A stretch of DNA of 14,318 bases from JAGLQA01 sp023135565 (lineage in GTDB: Bacteria > Acidobacteriota > Aminicenantia > UBA2199), in the NCBI GenBank assembly GCA_030639305.1, contig DAOWCY010000184.1:1-14318 (forward strand), written 5' to 3'. The translations under genes and the position numbers were made by a program. Shown here one piece after another: positions 7,176 through 14,185 of this stretch; position 1 is the stretch's first letter; the number at the start of each line of letters is the position of its first letter. Under the pieces are notes generated by a model. That model searched no databases. It saw only the letters and a list, made by a program, of their open reading frames with translations, and had not been told where the DNA came from.

Positions 7176-7186
7176 GGAGGCAGCTC

Positions 7187-8239
7187 GTGAACAAAAAGGA
7201 AGTTTTCGCCAAACAATTAAAAGCAGCCAGGCGAATGGCTAATATGTCGATGGCTGACCTGGCCGAAGCCCTGGGCGGGAAAATAAAAAAGCAGTCCATA
7301 GGCAAATACGAGAAAGGCATTATGCTTCCTTCCAGTGAAAATTTGATCGCCTTAGCCGAAACTCTAAAAGTACCTGTAGATTATTTCTTTAAGCAAAAGA
7401 TGATCCGGCTGGAAAGCCTCGCTTTCAGGAAAAAAGCAAAACTGAAAAACAAAGATTACCATTCGATTGTTGAGAAAACCAGGGATTTTATCGAAAGATA
7501 CCTGGAGATAGAAGCATTACTTAATATTCGATCTTCTTTTTCAAATCCCTTACCCGATAATTTTATCGTATCAAAAGAAGATATTGAAAGGGCTGTGGTG
7601 GAATTGAGGAAAAACTGGCAGGTCGGTATTTTTAGCCCGATACACAAGGTGATCGAACTTCTTGAAAGAAATTATATCAAAATTATCGAACTTGAAGTTT
7701 CGCGGGACTTCGACGGTTTATCGACGGTTATTCAAGACATACCGGTCATCGTAATCAACAAGAATTTCGATAATGTCAGGAAAAGGTTTACCGCCCTCCA
7801 TGAACTGGCGCATTTAATTTTCCGCTTCGATAGTAAACTCGATCCGCGTGAAATCGAGAAAATGTGTCATTATTTTGCCGGGGCTTTCCTGATGCCGAAA
7901 GAGATTTTTGTCAAGGATTTTTCAGGTAGTAGGTCGATGATTTCGTTGTTTGAATTGGTCAAGATAAAGGAGAACTACGGAATTTCGATCCAGGCGCTTA
8001 TGGCCAGGGCAAAAGACCTGCATATTATCACTGCGAACAGGTATAAAGATTTTTGTATAAAATTCGGCAAATCGGGGTACCGGAAAAGCGAACCGGGCAA
8101 TTATCCTGTAAACGAATACTCGAACCGTTTCGAGCTATTGATATACCGGGCGCTTTCGGAAGAGATTATCAGTTTCAGTAAAGCCTCGTCCCTTTCGGGC
8201 AAGTCGATAGATACGCTCTACAAGGAATTTAACATATAG
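7187..8239 (+). CDS. XRE-family regulator fused to an ImmA/IrrE (M78) metallopeptidase
   Basis: A 350-residue protein starting at GTG 7187, chosen because AGGAGG (7175-7180) lies six bases upstream and a good promoter ends at 7168. The frame is open further upstream, but that part overlaps the promoter and operator. Residues 11-68 form an HTH_3/XRE DNA-binding domain. The C-terminal half is a peptidase of the M78/COG2856 group, with zinc motif HELAH (205-209) and E224 in the EKMCHYFAGAFLMP segment as probable third ligand. Relatives such as ImmA cleave repressors, and many act as antitoxin or regulator in toxin-antitoxin-like pairs. It is followed after five bases by a PIN-domain gene, so it is probably that gene's partner and regulator. 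Base composition is AT-richer than the flanking operon, which suggests acquisition. Confidence 0.9.
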   Translation: MNKKEVFAKQLKAARRMANMSMADLAEALGGKIKKQSIGKYEKGIMLPSSENLIALAETLKVPVDYFFKQKMIRLESLAFRKKAKLKNKDYHSIVEKTRDFIERYLEIEALLNIRSSFSNPLPDNFIVSKEDIERAVVELRKNWQVGIFSPIHKVIELLERNYIKIIELEVSRDFDGLSTVIQDIPVIVINKNFDNVRKRFTALHELAHLIFRFDSKLDPREIEKMCHYFAGAFLMPKEIFVKDFSGSRSMISLFELVKIKENYGISIQALMARAKDLHIITANRYKDFCIKFGKSGYRKSEPGNYPVNEYSNRFELLIYRALSEEIISFSKASSLSGKSIDTLYKEFNI

Positions 8240-8244
8240 ATTAT

Positions 8245-8739
8245 ATGAAATTTATTATCAGCGACACCTGTATTTTTATCGACCTACTCGAAATAGGCTT
8301 AATAAATGAATTCTTTGAACTACCTTTTGAGTTTTATACAACCGATTTTGTGGTAAACGAGATAAAGCATACTGTACAATCGCAAATAATAAAGGAATTC
8401 ATCACTTTTAAGAAACTAAGAGTACTTCACGCAGCGCCGGATGAACTCCATGAGATTGTACAAATATCGGGAGACCACCCGAAACTGAGTTTAAGTGATT
8501 GTTCGGTATTTTATTTCGGTAAAAAAAACAGTCTCACTGTATTGACCAATGACAAAGCGCTGCGGAAAATCTCAAAAGAGATCGAGGTTCACGGTATCCT
8601 ATGGATTTTAGATTGTTTACTTCTTCACCGCATAATCCCCAAAAATAGAGTAATTGAGAAGCTTCAAGAGCTAATGGAAATTAACCAGAGATTACCGCTG
8701 CATGAATGCCAAAAAAAAATCAAAGAGTGGACCGGATAA
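8245..8739 (+). CDS. PIN-domain protein, probable ribonuclease toxin paired with the XRE-M78 gene
   Basis: A 164-residue protein with the acidic PIN pattern: D7 in ISDTCIFIDLLE, E39 in TDFVVNEI, D85 in SLSDCSVFYF and D103 in VLTNDKALRKIS. These would coordinate the metal for RNA cleavage. The length and the C-terminal helices resemble DUF3368-like or related PIN proteins. The ATG lies five bases after the stop of the XRE-M78 gene and lacks a well-placed ribosome-binding site, so it is probably translated by coupling and cotranscribed. The pair looks like a toxin-antitoxin module in which the XRE-M78 protein controls or neutralises the PIN protein. Target RNA unknown. The PIN assignment is good; toxicity is inferred. 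Confidence 0.82.
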   Translation: MKFIISDTCIFIDLLEIGLINEFFELPFEFYTTDFVVNEIKHTVQSQIIKEFITFKKLRVLHAAPDELHEIVQISGDHPKLSLSDCSVFYFGKKNSLTVLTNDKALRKISKEIEVHGILWILDCLLLHRIIPKNRVIEKLQELMEINQRLPLHECQKKIKEWTG

Positions 8740-8871
8740 TCATTTTATGAGTTCAGAAAGAAAGCACCAGTGAACGACTGGGAACATATTATACCCAATG
8801 GTTTTTCTTCACACCTAACGTTCCAACTGCCCTTCTTTTTTTCAGACAGCCTCCGTTTTTTCCTGTTACAG

Positions 8872-8900
8872 TTGACAAAACAGGTATTTCGGTTTATATT
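8872..8900 (+). promoter_or_regulatory. Sigma70-type promoter of the RelE/ParE-type TA operon
   Basis: -35 TTGACA (8872-8877), 17-bp spacer, -10 TATATT (8895-8900). Transcription should begin near A8907, so the mRNA would start at the AGGAG ribosome-binding site, only about 12 nt before the ATG. The 130 bp upstream, after the PIN gene, show no gene. Confidence 0.78.
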
Positions 8901-8918
8901 ATTTTTAGGAGTTAATTT

Positions 8919-9137
8919 ATGACAGTATTACTGAAGGAAGCTTTCGAAAGAGCATCGAAACTACCGGAAGAATTACAGGACGAAATAGCAAAGGAATTGT
9001 TGGCCGATATCGAAGCGGAAGAGTGTTGGGATGAAACCTTGAAAAAAACGGGAGACAAACTTGGGAAGCTCGCCGATAAAGCCCTGGAAGATTTTAAGGC
9101 CGGGAAATTTAAGAAAATGGGATTCGACGAATTGTGA
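8919..9137 (+). CDS. Type II antitoxin of a RelE/ParE-type pair
   Basis: A 72-residue acidic, helical protein (KLPEELQDEIAKELLADIEA, then a W..TL...GDKL.KLADKALEDF segment and a C-terminal GFDEL). This is the layout of small antitoxins that precede RelE-like toxins ending in WIGSHE-type motifs. No ribbon-helix-helix or XRE domain is evident. The ATG has AGGAG about eight bases upstream. Its TGA overlaps the GTG start of the toxin gene (GTGA), a strong sign of translational coupling. It should bind and neutralise the toxin, and may autoregulate the promoter at 8872-8900. Confidence 0.85.
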   Translation: MTVLLKEAFERASKLPEELQDEIAKELLADIEAEECWDETLKKTGDKLGKLADKALEDFKAGKFKKMGFDEL

Positions 9138-9403
9138 CCTCTTATTTATCCGAAGATTTTATTAAACTTTTTAGGAAGCTGCCTAAGGATGTTCAAGCCG
9201 GAGCAAAAAATGCCTATCGAAAATGGAAACAGGACCCCTTCTATTCTAGCCTTCAATTTAAAAAAGTTCATCCTACCAAACCGGTTTATTCTGTCCGGGT
9301 GAGCAGCGGTTGGAGAGCGATGGGCTTTAAAGAGAGTGACAAAATGTTGTGGTTTTGGATCGGTTCTCACGAAAGTTACAATAAGCTTATCTCACAACTT
9401 TAA
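9134..9403 (+). CDS. RelE/ParE superfamily toxin
   Basis: An 89-residue basic protein starting at GTG 9134, which overlaps the antitoxin stop. The N-terminal LSEDFIKLFRKLPKDVQAGA helices, the central strands YSVRVSSGWRAMGF and the C-terminal LWFWIGSHESYNKLIS match RelE/ParE-fold toxins. Most relatives are ribosome-dependent mRNA interferases; ParE types poison gyrase instead, and the sequence does not settle which. R302-type catalytic assignments cannot be made by eye, but the WFWIGSHE ending is a strong family mark. No alternative start with a better ribosome-binding site exists. The next gene is convergent. Confidence 0.85.
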   Translation: MTSYLSEDFIKLFRKLPKDVQAGAKNAYRKWKQDPFYSSLQFKKVHPTKPVYSVRVSSGWRAMGFKESDKMLWFWIGSHESYNKLISQL

Positions 9404-9482
9404 TAAAAAAAATCTCCCTTCCTTTAATCTATTATCATTCAGCGACTGCCCCTTACCTTTACTGCCTCCCCGGGCCAGCAGA

Positions 9483-11069
9483 TCACATACAGTAAACCCC
9501 GATCTTGACTTTATTATATCTCTTTTCTTTTTGGGATATTTTCTCGTCCCAGCTTAAAGTATCCGACCTATCGAAAACCAGCAGGTAACCTTCGGTTGTG
9601 CCGCATTTGTCCATATAGCTCCGGGTTTGTTTTAGGCCCTCTTCGATAACAGTTTCCATGGAGGAATGCAGGTGACGGATTTTTAGTTCCAGCACCACCT
9701 GCTGAACGCCCTTCTTTATAGGCCAGATCAACAGCAAATCGGTACGCTGCCTGCCCAGGCCGTACTCCCTTTCCACCCGGCCGCCGCCGTTGACGATGCG
9801 CTGCAAAAAAGCCTGCAATAACAACTGCGGGCCTGCTTCCGCATACTTGAAACCATCGACCCAACTTTCGAATTGTTTCCTGAAAAAATCCTGGAATGCT
9901 GTCAACAGTTTATCCATATCCAGGCTGCCGTCCTCATTCATATACCAGGGGGCTTCCTGGTGGATGAACAATTGGGATGTGTACGTCAATTGCCGGGGGA
10001 TTACCTCGCGGTATATGCCGTTGGCGATCTTCAACTGCCGCTCTCTTTTGACCAATCCCAGGTCGATCACATAGTCTACATCGTCGTCGGGGACGCGTTC
10101 CATATCACCGAAACCGGAAAGTATGGGTTCCAACACACGGGCTACCCGGTCTTCTTTTAGTTTATCGGCCAGTTGGTCTAAGTGGGTTTCCCGCCGCAGG
10201 ATGAGATTTTCTTTGGCCTGTTCTATTTTATCCGCGCTAATGGTTTTGGTCCGGTCACGGCATTCTTTCATTTCGAAGCAGACCTCGTATGCCAGGGCGT
10301 TCACCAGCCAGGGCTGGCCTCCTGTTAATTCCCAGACCAGGGGAAAAACATCGTCGCTAAACTCCTGGCCTGTTTCCTTTGTGTGCTGCTTATACAGTGT
10401 GTTTATTTCCGCGGCGGTAAAGATACCCATGCGTAAAGATTTGGCTTTGACGTTAAAAGCGCTGCCGCCGGTGACTATGTCTTTTTCTTTTTTAGAATAG
10501 ATGCGGTAGTCCCGCACATCGCGAACTCCGCATAAAACGACACTCTGGGGAAACAATTTCGGGCGCATAGTATAACCGCTGCGCAATTGCCGTAGTACGG
10601 AGATCAATGTATCACCGACCAGGGCATCGATCTCGTCGATAAACAGCACCAGGGGTTTTTCGCTTTGAGCCGACCATTTTGTCAGGGCGTCCTGCAGCGC
10701 AAAGAACTCGGTAGTATTTCCCAAAATTTGCCGCCGGTTGTCCTGCAGGAAGGTGTCTTTGAGTTGATAAAAAGCGAAGCTGGCCAGGGCATCCAGGATA
10801 GTGCGTATGCCTTTTTCCACATTTCCCCTGGCAGCCTGGGCGGATTCTACGTTGACATACAGGGCTTTATAGGTTCCCTGTTCATTGATATAATCCATCA
10901 GGGCCAGCATGTAGGAAGTCTTACCGGTTTGCCTGGGAGCATGAAGCACGAAATATTTTTCCTGTTTGATTAGGGCTAAGATTTCGTCCAGGTCGAACCG
11001 GGTCAGAGGCTCGATGCAGTAGTGCATATCTTTTTTTACCGGCCCGGCTGTATTAAAAAAGCGTTCCAT
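9483..11069 (-). CDS. AAA-type ATPase with C-terminal PD-(D/E)XK nuclease-like domain
   Basis: A 528-residue protein from ATG 11069, which has AGAGGA five bases upstream and lies about 20 nt after the predicted start of transcription. Farther-upstream starts would run through the promoter. The N-terminal ATPase has Walker A APRQTGKTS (44-52), Walker B VLFIDEID (141-148) and a likely sensor/winged-helix region around ELTGGQPWLVNAL (247-259), a pattern of STAND-like AAA proteins (AAA-like domain, PF14516-type). The C-terminal portion (about 420-505) has GRQRTDLLLIW with D443 and VVLELKI with E461-x-K463, the PD-(D/E)XK core. Such genes are abundant accessory genes of uncertain role, possibly defence or mobile-element related. 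It is monocistronic between a toxin gene (convergent) and an orphan antitoxin (upstream, same strand). Confidence 0.88.
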   Translation of the reverse strand: MERFFNTAGPVKKDMHYCIEPLTRFDLDEILALIKQEKYFVLHAPRQTGKTSYMLALMDYINEQGTYKALYVNVESAQAARGNVEKGIRTILDALASFAFYQLKDTFLQDNRRQILGNTTEFFALQDALTKWSAQSEKPLVLFIDEIDALVGDTLISVLRQLRSGYTMRPKLFPQSVVLCGVRDVRDYRIYSKKEKDIVTGGSAFNVKAKSLRMGIFTAAEINTLYKQHTKETGQEFSDDVFPLVWELTGGQPWLVNALAYEVCFEMKECRDRTKTISADKIEQAKENLILRRETHLDQLADKLKEDRVARVLEPILSGFGDMERVPDDDVDYVIDLGLVKRERQLKIANGIYREVIPRQLTYTSQLFIHQEAPWYMNEDGSLDMDKLLTAFQDFFRKQFESWVDGFKYAEAGPQLLLQAFLQRIVNGGGRVEREYGLGRQRTDLLLIWPIKKGVQQVVLELKIRHLHSSMETVIEEGLKQTRSYMDKCGTTEGYLLVFDRSDTLSWDEKISQKEKRYNKVKIGVYCM

Positions 11070-11094
11070 TTTATCCTCTTTCATACTATTGTCG

Positions 11095-11123
11095 ATTATA
11101 TACCAAAAGACGAAAAATGTAAA
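11095..11123 (-). promoter_or_regulatory. Sigma70-type promoter of the AAA/nuclease gene
   Basis: Minus strand: -35 TTTACA (11118-11123), 17-bp spacer, perfect -10 TATAAT (11095-11100). The start should lie near 11088, leaving a 19-nt leader to the ATG at 11069. The box overlaps the end of repeat-derived DNA in the antitoxin tail. Confidence 0.75.
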
Positions 11124-11124
11124 A

Positions 11125-11454
11125 TTAAAAGCCGGCGGGGGGACGGCGTCCCCAGCCAATAAGCCGCTGCGCGGCAAAACAGCAGGGACCGGAAAATCTT
11201 AAACCCGCGGTGCAAAATAAATTACAAGCCCGCTGCGCCGCTGACAGGATCCTCTCCTTTACTTCAGACCACGGCGAACCGGCTCCGGGATTCTCATAGT
11301 AAGAATTAATCCGTTTATCCAGTTCTTGCTTCTGCCGGTCGGTCAAAGGTACAGCATTGGGATTATTAAAAATACTATCCCATATCTCTTGTACGATCAA
11401 TATACGCTGAGCAATACTAAGTTCAAAGATTTTTTCAAGCTCATTAGTTCTCAT
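11125..11454 (-). CDS. Addiction-module antitoxin-like protein (Unstab_antitox type), toxin missing, tail extended into repeat
   Basis: 109 residues. The first 71 match the short putative addiction-module component family: LEKIFELSIAQRILIVQEIW, DSI, then LTDRQKQELDKRI and NPGAGSPWSEVKERIL. Members are usually about 70-75 residues and end there. Residues 72-109 (SAAQRACNLF...RRPPAGF) are rich in C, G and R and are encoded by repeat-like DNA (about 11125-11240), so the natural stop appears lost. The RelE-like toxin gene that normally follows is absent; the next gene is the AAA/nuclease. A promoter with TATAAT six bases before the ATG implies a leaderless transcript. Probably a relic antitoxin or a solitary antitoxin able to neutralise toxins in trans. 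Confidence 0.75.
   Translation of the reverse strand: MRTNELEKIFELSIAQRILIVQEIWDSIFNNPNAVPLTDRQKQELDKRINSYYENPGAGSPWSEVKERILSAAQRACNLFCTAGLRFSGPCCFAAQRLIGWGRRPPAGF
11142..11175 (+). repeat. Partial module beta repeat inside the antitoxin tail
   Basis: GGCGTCCCCAGCCAATAAGC followed by CGCTGCGCGGC parallels the first segment of module beta at 6036-6188 (GCCGTCCCCAGCCTATAAGC, minus strand) and GAGCCTATAAGCGGCTTCGC near 1749. It lies 19-52 bp upstream of the AAA gene's -35 box and encodes the C-terminal residues of the antitoxin-like protein. Confidence 0.6.
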
Positions 11455-11460
11455 AATTTT

Positions 11461-11489
11461 ATTATAATATCAAAACAGTTTTTTTGCAA
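11461..11489 (-). promoter_or_regulatory. Promoter of the orphan antitoxin, likely leaderless
   Basis: Minus strand: -35 TTGCAA (11484-11489), 17-bp spacer, perfect -10 TATAAT (11461-11466). Six bases (AAAATT) separate the -10 from the ATG at 11454, so transcription would start at or beside the A of the start codon. No ribosome-binding site is present. Confidence 0.65.
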
Positions 11490-11601
11490 CCATATTTGCT
11501 CATTTTCCGATCTCCGTGATGTGCAGTTCCCGGACCCCACATAGGGTGGGCCGCCGTTTGCTTTTTGGCAAGCCCGGACTATAAAACAATATCCCGGATT
11601 A

Positions 11602-11630
11602 TTGACATTCTACATCATTTCCATTAATAT
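11602..11630 (+). promoter_or_regulatory. Candidate promoter of the beta-helix gene
   Basis: Perfect -35 TTGACA (11602-11607), 17-bp spacer, -10-like TAATAT (11625-11630). The start would be near 11637, leaving a leader of about 258 nt to the ATG at 11895. The bases between the antitoxin promoter and this site (11490-11601) contain a CCCAC/GTGGG hairpin and a GGGC..TTGC/GCAA..GCCC hairpin near 11547-11575 but no gene. Confidence 0.6.
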
Positions 11631-11690
11631 ATTCTCTTATAGAAAAAAAAATTTACAGCTTGTAAATGAATAAGCATCGTACCGGGACAA

Positions 11691-11768
11691 AGCAAAAAAA
11701 AACCGCCTGAGAGTGAGAACTGGAAATACTCGAAACACGTTGTTCATTAGCGCCATTTACCGGCATAA
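11691..11768 (+). repeat. Tandem leader unit, copy 1 (peptide-like, interrupted by a stop)
   Basis: In the frame beginning AAA at 11694 it reads KKKPPESENWKYSKHVVH, stop (TAG 11748), then RHLPA, stop. It aligns without gaps to copy 2 over this stretch. Silent-type differences (TAC/TAT, CAC/CAT, CCG/CCA) and the identical GTT-GTT-CAT and CGC-CAT codons suggest a former coding function. No start codon or ribosome-binding site precedes it. Confidence 0.6.
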
Positions 11769-11801
11769 AAATTTGGAGTACAGTGTTTTATTCCAAGACT
11801 A

Positions 11802-11880
11802 AGCTTGAAAAAAAAGCCACCTAACGGTGGGAACTCGAAATATGTACAACATGTTGTTCATTACCGCCATGTAGTGGCAC
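11802..11880 (+). repeat. Tandem leader unit, copy 2 (peptide-like, open and in frame with the beta-helix gene)
   Basis: From TTG 11805 the frame reads KKKPPNGGNSKYVQHVVHYR, then HVVAQEVSC, and runs without a stop into the ATG at 11895. It is related to copy 1, 111 bp upstream. Alternatively it could be an RNA element: CCACC/GGUGG, AACA/UGUU and GCCA/UGGC hairpins can be drawn just before the AGGAGG. The first of these hairpins is not conserved in copy 1, so a peptide origin is slightly preferred. Confidence 0.55.
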
Positions 11881-11894
11881 AGGAGGTTTCTTGT

Positions 11895-14066
11895 ATGGGA
11901 CATAATAAAAAGAAAAAAAATAAAAATGATTTTTCTACCGGCGCGGGGCGGAGGAAAAAGATAATCCGGAAAGGATTAGCAGCAGCGGCCATTTTCGCAG
12001 TATTGGGCTGGATGAATATGATAGGGTCCCGGGCCCCCATCGTCTATGTTGACGTGAACCTGGGAACCGACCGGGTGGGCTGCGGGGCAGCGCCGGGAGC
12101 CGGAGCCTGCCGGACGGTGCAGTACGCCTTAGACAACGAAACCGGCACCGGGGATACAGTGAACCTGGCCGCGGGAACTTATAACGAAAACATCGTCATC
12201 GACAAGCGAATCATCCTGGCCGGAGCAGGCAGCGGCAGCAATCCTACAGTTGACACTATCATCGTTTCCGCCGCTGCAAGCACGAATGTTATCCGTTTGC
12301 ACAGCGGCGGTATCTCAGCGGATGAACGGCTGGTTATCCGGGATATGCGGGTTACCGGGGGCAGCGGCGGCCCCAACCCGGGCAACGGGATCAACATAGT
12401 AACCGGCAGTTTCATTACTTTCGACAATGTGACGGCAGTGGGCAATGACGGCAACGGGATTGCATTCGATCCCGGCGGGAATCAAACCGATTATATCCTG
12501 TCTAACTGCAATTTATCGAACAACCCGGGCGGAAGCGGATTCAGGGTGCCCACTACTGCCGGTGTGGACGGTCTAACCATAAGCGACTGCACCATGGACG
12601 GCAACAGCGTTATCGGGCTGTCCATGTACGGCCCGGTGACCGGCCTCGATATCAGTGACAGTTCCTTCGACAACAACGGTATTGTCGGCATCTACGGTAA
12701 GATCAACGATTTTATTATCAAAAAAGGGGTAGTCATCGACAATGTCACTGCCAACGGCAGTGGCCGGGGGATCGCCTTAAGAATCTATGGCGGCAGTCTC
12801 GCTATTTCCAATTCCACCGTTAGCAGCAACAATAGGACCAACCCGGGCGACATCGGCCAGGGCATGGACCTTTCCGCCAGGGAGGCGGGCTGCGAAATAA
12901 CGCTTACCAATGTCACTGCGGAGGATAACGAAGACGTAAACATCTTCTTAGAAACAAAATACTCAGGTTCCATCACCAGCGCTTCCTTCTACAATGTGGT
13001 GGTCAGGGGAAGTAACGATGAACCCTCCGCGGCGTTCTGCGACGGCTGCGGTATCTGGCTGCACACCCTGGGTTCCGGCTCCATCGCCAACGTCTCTATC
13101 ACTAAAAGCACCATTTCGGGGAACAACCGCGGTATCGTCCTACAGGCAGAAACTCAACCGCTGCAAAACATCATTATCAACGACAACCACATCCTGGATA
13201 ATAGCGCCGGCGGCGGGATTTTGATCTCCGCCAATGCTGCTGCCGGGAACCGGGCCGGCAGCAATTACATCGTTGGGAACGGTGTGGGCGTGGAGAACCG
13301 GGATCCCGGCGACCTTTTCGACGCTGCCGGCAATTGGTGGGGAGACGCTGCCGGTCCCTATCAAGCAGTGACCAACCTCTCCGGTTTAGGTGATGAAGTC
13401 AGTGATAACGTTATTTATGATCCCTGGCTTTCACAAACTATTATGACCCTTATTTCCCCTAACGGCGGCGAAGCCTGGAAAACCGGTTTCAGCCGGGACA
13501 TTACCTGGAATGCCGACGGGTTGTCCGGGAATATTAAGCTTACCCTGTGGCAAAATGACACGGTAGTAGGGACTATTGCCACAAATGTCGTTCCCGCTGC
13601 CGGGGTCTACTCCTGGACCGTCGGTGAGCACAGCGGCGGAGCAACTGCCCCGCCGGGAACTGATTATAAGATTAAAATAAAAGAAATTGACGCTGCTAAC
13701 ACGGATATAAGTGACAGTCCTTTTATAATAAAAAAGTTTTATGGAGTTATTTCTCCTAATGGAGGAGAGAACTGGCAAATCGGAACCCTGCGGGATATTA
13801 CCTGGGGAACCCCACCGTTTGTTACCGGTACTCTAAAAATTTCCCTGTGGAAAGATGGAGTAAAAGTTGGGGATATTGCCGTTAATGTTCCCGCTGTTCC
13901 GGGCGTTCTTTCCTGGACCGTAGGCCGGCACAGCAGCGGCACCGCGGCAGCCGGGACAGGTTATACGATCAAGATTAAGGAGAGCGGCACCACGGTTTCA
14001 GACACAAGCGATGCGCCTTTTTCCCTGGTAGTTTCTCATGATGCGAGCCTCGCCCGGAGACGATGA
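11895..14066 (+). CDS. Secreted right-handed beta-helix protein with two Kre9/KNH-type Ig domains
   Basis: 723 residues from ATG 11895, chosen because AGGAGG (11881-11886) lies eight bases upstream; a TTG start at 11805 would keep the frame but has no ribosome-binding site. A lysine/arginine-rich N-terminus (residues 4-26) precedes a hydrophobic segment (28-44), a signal peptide or membrane anchor. Residues of about 48-500 are parallel beta-helix: VYVDVNLGTD, many repeats such as GNGI, NRGIVL and GGGILI separated by S/N-rich strands, and the capping motif NWWGDAAGP (480-488). Two tandem Ig-like domains follow (about 517-614 and 615-712), each opening ISPNGGE.W..G..RDITW and containing SWTVG.HS.G, as in the Ser-Thr-rich Kre9/KNH family (PF10342). 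It is probably a cell-surface or secreted polysaccharide-binding or -cleaving protein; no catalytic residues can be assigned. No sorting signal is seen. The last nine or so residues (HDASLARRR) lie in DNA repeated at 14186-14230. Confidence 0.88.
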   Translation: MGHNKKKKNKNDFSTGAGRRKKIIRKGLAAAAIFAVLGWMNMIGSRAPIVYVDVNLGTDRVGCGAAPGAGACRTVQYALDNETGTGDTVNLAAGTYNENIVIDKRIILAGAGSGSNPTVDTIIVSAAASTNVIRLHSGGISADERLVIRDMRVTGGSGGPNPGNGINIVTGSFITFDNVTAVGNDGNGIAFDPGGNQTDYILSNCNLSNNPGGSGFRVPTTAGVDGLTISDCTMDGNSVIGLSMYGPVTGLDISDSSFDNNGIVGIYGKINDFIIKKGVVIDNVTANGSGRGIALRIYGGSLAISNSTVSSNNRTNPGDIGQGMDLSAREAGCEITLTNVTAEDNEDVNIFLETKYSGSITSASFYNVVVRGSNDEPSAAFCDGCGIWLHTLGSGSIANVSITKSTISGNNRGIVLQAETQPLQNIIINDNHILDNSAGGGILISANAAAGNRAGSNYIVGNGVGVENRDPGDLFDAAGNWWGDAAGPYQAVTNLSGLGDEVSDNVIYDPWLSQTIMTLISPNGGEAWKTGFSRDITWNADGLSGNIKLTLWQNDTVVGTIATNVVPAAGVYSWTVGEHSGGATAPPGTDYKIKIKEIDAANTDISDSPFIIKKFYGVISPNGGENWQIGTLRDITWGTPPFVTGTLKISLWKDGVKVGDIAVNVPAVPGVLSWTVGRHSSGTAAAGTGYTIKIKESGTTVSDTSDAPFSLVVSHDASLARRR

Positions 14067-14071
14067 AATAA
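14027..14071 (+). repeat. 45-bp direct repeat, copy A (end of the beta-helix gene)
   Basis: Matches 14186-14230 at 37 of 45 positions by hand alignment (GGTAGTT..TCATGATGCGA..C.C.CCCGGAGAC..GAAAT). It encodes the last residues and stop of the beta-helix protein. Both copies are followed within a few bases by a CCCC...GGGG hairpin and flank a module beta repeat. Confidence 0.75.
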
Positions 14072-14078
14072 CCCCCGG

Positions 14079-14173
14079 TAGGGGCAGCGGGTGAGCGCTT
14101 TTGATTTTAAATAATCAGAAGTTTTGATCAAACTTTTTCAAAAGTTTGGCCCCCGGCAGGGCCGCCGGAGGCA
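14079..14173 (+). repeat. Module beta repeat, shortened copy
   Basis: Contains GCGCTTTTGATTTTAAATAA, the near-palindrome AAGTTTTGATCAAACTTTTT, and a GGCCCCCGGCAGGGCCGCCG segment ending in GAGGCA. The middle section with the GTGCGGTGTGCCGC stretch found in the copies at 1744-1936 and 6036-6188 is missing. It begins 13 bp after the beta-helix stop. Confidence 0.8.
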
Positions 14174-14185
14174 GAGTAATTTCAT

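Noticed and set aside
7046..7186. Upstream extension of the XRE-M78 reading frame
   Set aside because: It would run through the promoter and the palindromic operator; the GTG at 7187 has AGGAGG at ideal spacing.
11070..11177. Upstream extension of the AAA/nuclease reading frame
   Set aside because: It crosses the TTTACA-17-TATAAT promoter and repeat DNA; the ATG at 11069 has a good ribosome-binding site.
11805..11894. TTG start giving a 753-residue beta-helix protein
   Set aside because: No ribosome-binding site precedes the TTG, and it would place the secretion signal more than 50 residues inside; kept instead as a peptide-like repeat.
11951..12030. Possible Tat signal (GRRKK) in the beta-helix protein
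   Set aside because: The residues after RR do not fit the S-R-R-x-F-L-K pattern; the basic stretch suits an ordinary signal or anchor.
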